Assembly (NCBI GenBank): GCA_946965045.2
Contig: OX337234.1
Span: forward strand, 1 to 64,000
Length of the DNA: 64,000 nucleotides
From: Epithemia pelagica
Lineage: Eukaryota; Bacillariophyta; Bacillariophyceae; Surirellales; Surirellaceae
Direction: 5' to 3'
Shown here piece after piece: positions 63,852 through 64,000 of this stretch (positions within the stretch are counted from its first letter, which is position 1; each line of letters starts with the position of its first letter). Below the pieces are notes generated by a model. That model made no database searches. It saw only the letters and a program-made list of their open reading frames with translations, and had not been told where the DNA came from. Both the position numbers and the translations under genes were made by a program.

Positions 63852-64000
63852 CTCCCCACAATTCGTCGAATGAGGATTGTCAATTCCCTCATCACTTTCC
63901 TGGATTTTTCCTCTCCAGAATAACAAAGATCTGAGCATGGGCCAAACTGCGGCGAATTCCCAATGTTTACTGAGGATATCAGCTGGGTTTGTCTTTCCAT
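63846..64000 (-). CDS. Copia polymerase, C-terminal end of RNase H (partial)
   Basis: The frame enters from beyond the right edge and stops at 63846-63848, two codons inside the LTR. It contains NPADILSKHWEFAAVWPM and LLFWRG, the usual end of copia Pol and very close to what diatom CoDi elements show (ADILSKHW). It supports an element lying mostly to the right of the window on the minus strand. Only about 50 codons are visible, so completeness cannot be judged. Confidence 0.85.
   Translation of the reverse strand, partial: GKTNPADILSKHWEFAAVWPMLRSLLFWRGKIQESDEGIDNPHSTNCGEC
63852..63859 (-). other. Polypurine tract of the copia element
   Basis: GTGGGGAG on the minus strand immediately before the LTR start TGTTAG; the plus-strand primer site expected in LTR retrotransposons. 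Confidence 0.75.

Overview
The window is one chromosome end of a diatom, most likely a pennate one. It opens with about 0.5 kb of CCCTAA telomere repeat. Diatom signs are two bestrophin-type channels whose signal peptides end in the plastid-import SAF motif, a secreted Asp/Tyr/Lys-rich protein resembling silica-associated proteins, a copia element whose polymerase tail resembles diatom CoDi elements, and short GT-AG introns. This assignment rests on family resemblance only.

Region 1 (1-15.9 kb): the telomere, then five head-to-tail units of one element family. All are on the minus strand with 3' ends facing the chromosome end. The predicted protein of units 1 and 2 fuses N-terminal zinc fingers, a tyrosine-recombinase-like domain (R, K, R, H, Y all placed), a RecQ-like SF2 helicase and C-terminal zinc knuckles. 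Every unit's 5' end carries CCTTAGGG or CCCTTAGGG, and this motif occurs at each of the five unit boundaries. Only the outermost unit is complete, and its 3' end runs into the telomere. The inner units are cut at their 3' ends, and a partial LTR lies between units 4 and 5. The pattern suggests repeated rounds of end erosion and new element addition.

Region 2 (15.9-22 kb): two large convergent genes of unknown function, possibly one mobile module, and a small perfect hairpin.

Region 3 (22-46 kb): apparently the host-gene core. Two MATE transporters and two plastid-type bestrophins form an inverted duplication (MATE+, bestrophin-, bestrophin+, MATE-), with each intron position conserved between paralogues. 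A large two-domain glycosyltransferase lies inside the right half. Beyond it are the secreted Asp/Tyr/Lys-rich protein, a 0.9 kb DNA transposon with 3-bp target duplication, and a polyglutamine protein.

Region 4 (46-64 kb): mobile elements again. There is a transposon-like gene of 1147 codons and a complete 7.1 kb hAT element with 8-bp target duplications. The hAT element carries a frame-disrupted transposase and, unusually, an HhH-GPD DNA glycosylase gene. Further right are a 1.3 kb element with 88-bp inverted repeats (87/88 identical), a small secreted Lys/Gly-rich protein, and the 3' end of a copia retrotransposon that continues past the window.
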